Positions 63,261 to 64,000 of a stretch of DNA of 64,000 bases are shown here, piece by piece (the stretch's first letter is position 1; each line of letters begins with the position of its first letter). The translations under genes and the position numbers were made by a program. A model generated the notes under the pieces. The model did no database searches and was not told where the DNA came from. It saw only the letters and a program-made list of their open reading frames with translations. The stretch comes from Enterobacter sp. RHBSTW-00175 (GTDB taxonomy: Bacteria > Pseudomonadota > Gammaproteobacteria > Enterobacterales > Enterobacteriaceae): NCBI RefSeq assembly GCF_013927005.1, contig NZ_CP055930.1, forward strand, positions 248,001-312,000, written 5' to 3'.

Positions 63261-64000
63261 TCAGTGCGCCGTTTTTCGCGGGCGACTAGCGTAGAGATAG
63301 AACAGAATGGAGCTGGTTGCGCAAAAAGCGATAGCCCACAGCATCGGCCAGGCGGTGTTAAACGTTGCCATCGACAGCAGCGCCCCCACAATAGCACCAA
63401 TGCCAAAGCGAAACGTCCCCGCAAGCGATGAGGCCGTCCCCGCCATATGAGGGAACTCATCAAGAATAACGGCCATCGCGTTTGAGGAGATCATCGACAC
63501 GCAGCCCACAAACGCCGCAACGCCCAGCACCAGTGCCCAGAAACCGATCCCCAGAAACGCGCTCACCACAAGCCAGATAGCCATCACAAACTGGATCCAA
63601 AGCCCGGCACGGAACATGTTCAGCGCCCCAACCCGCCGGACAAAACGGCTGTTGATAATGGTCAGGATAAACAGGAACACGATGTTCAGCGCAAAGTAAT
63701 AGCCAAAATGCTGCGGTGAAACATGGTTAAGCTCGATGTAAACAAACGGCCCGGCACTCAGGAAAGAGAACATCCCGGCGAAGCTAAAACCGCTCGCCAG
63801 CATATAGCTCAGCACACGCTTATGGCGGAACAGTGAAGCAAAGTTACCCAGCGTGGTGCGGATGTGGAATTTCTGCCGACGCTCAACGGGTAGCGTCTCA
63901 TCGATGAAGAAGAAAATCATCGCCGATGCCAGCAGCGCCGCAAGCGCCAGGATCCAGAAAATCGCGTGCCAGCTAAACCACACCAACACCGCCCCACCCG
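63261..64000 (-). CDS. bcr: Bicyclomycin/multidrug MFS efflux protein Bcr (N-terminus outside window)
   Basis: The minus-strand frame runs open to the window end and gives about 246 residues, the C-terminal two thirds of an MFS drug:proton antiporter of the Bcr/CflA family, about 400 residues in total. The typical region [20 protein letters not shown] and the C-terminal helices ([30 protein letters not shown]) are visible. It exports bicyclomycin and other compounds. It is near yejG, the E. coli order. Confidence 0.95.
   Translation of the reverse strand, partial: GGAVLVWFSWHAIFWILALAALLASAMIFFFIDETLPVERRQKFHIRTTLGNFASLFRHKRVLSYMLASGFSFAGMFSFLSAGPFVYIELNHVSPQHFGYYFALNIVFLFILTIINSRFVRRVGALNMFRAGLWIQFVMAIWLVVSAFLGIGFWALVLGVAAFVGCVSMISSNAMAVILDEFPHMAGTASSLAGTFRFGIGAIVGALLSMATFNTAWPMLWAIAFCATSSILFYLYASRPRKTAH

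Overview
This window looks like a piece of Enterobacteriaceae chromosome, most probably Enterobacter or a close relative. Gene content and order follow the E. coli region bglX-dld-pbpG-yohCD-mdtQ ... mglBAC-galS-yeiB-folE-yeiG-cirA-lysP-yeiE-yeiH-nfo-yeiI-(nupX)-fruBKA-setB-yeiW-yeiP-yeiQ-yeiR-lpxT-mepS-rtn-yejABEF-yejG-bcr, with insertions and losses typical of Enterobacter. The organism call rests on recalled gene order and protein similarity; no database was searched. I saw no rRNA, tRNA or CRISPR array.

Layout. 1-4564: bglX (its 3' end lies outside the window), dld and a GNAT acetyltransferase. 4583-8608: an AT-rich accessory island between REP-like sequences. It holds a 204-bp MITE with IS10-like ends and a 9-bp target duplication, a decayed tyrosine integrase, and an orphan type VI secretion PAAR effector overlapping a small membrane protein that is its likely immunity partner. 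8653-12510: pbpG, yohC, yohD, mdtQ. 12668-18820: a beta-glucoside operon (OprB-type porin, bglG, bglF, bglB) with three BglG-type antiterminator/terminator modules. 18825-23934: dusC, an unusual ParD-like/methionine aminopeptidase pair, yohJK, cdd, sanA. 24043-25443: an orphan glutamine-synthetase-like ligase. 25445-34657: mglBAC, galS, yeiB, folE, an MFS transporter, yeiG. 34761-42640: cirA, lysP, yeiE, yeiH, nfo, yeiI. 42657-42995: a nupX relic shortened in frame by two internal deletions, where the E. coli rihB-yeiL-psu genes are absent. 43058-49400: fruBKA, setB, yeiW, efpL. 49525-53490: uxuA divergent from yeiQ, then yeiR. 53525-64000: lpxT, mepS, rtn (pdeN), yejABEF, yejG and the 3' part of bcr.

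How the parts work together. Much of the window is sugar and nutrient uptake under carbon control. The bgl operon brings in and cleaves aryl-beta-glucosides and is switched by its own antiterminator. mglBAC imports galactose and methyl-galactoside under GalS and CRP. fruBKA takes up and phosphorylates fructose under Cra. uxuA/yeiQ serve hexuronate-type metabolism, yejABEF imports peptides, lysP lysine, and cirA catecholate iron complexes under Fur. Envelope maintenance is represented by pbpG, mepS, lpxT and sanA.

The least ordinary elements are the PAAR effector/immunity island, the ParD-like/MetAP pair with its 16-bp palindrome, the triple-antiterminator porin operon, the in-frame miniature nupX, and the nfo leader hairpin that hides the ribosome binding site.
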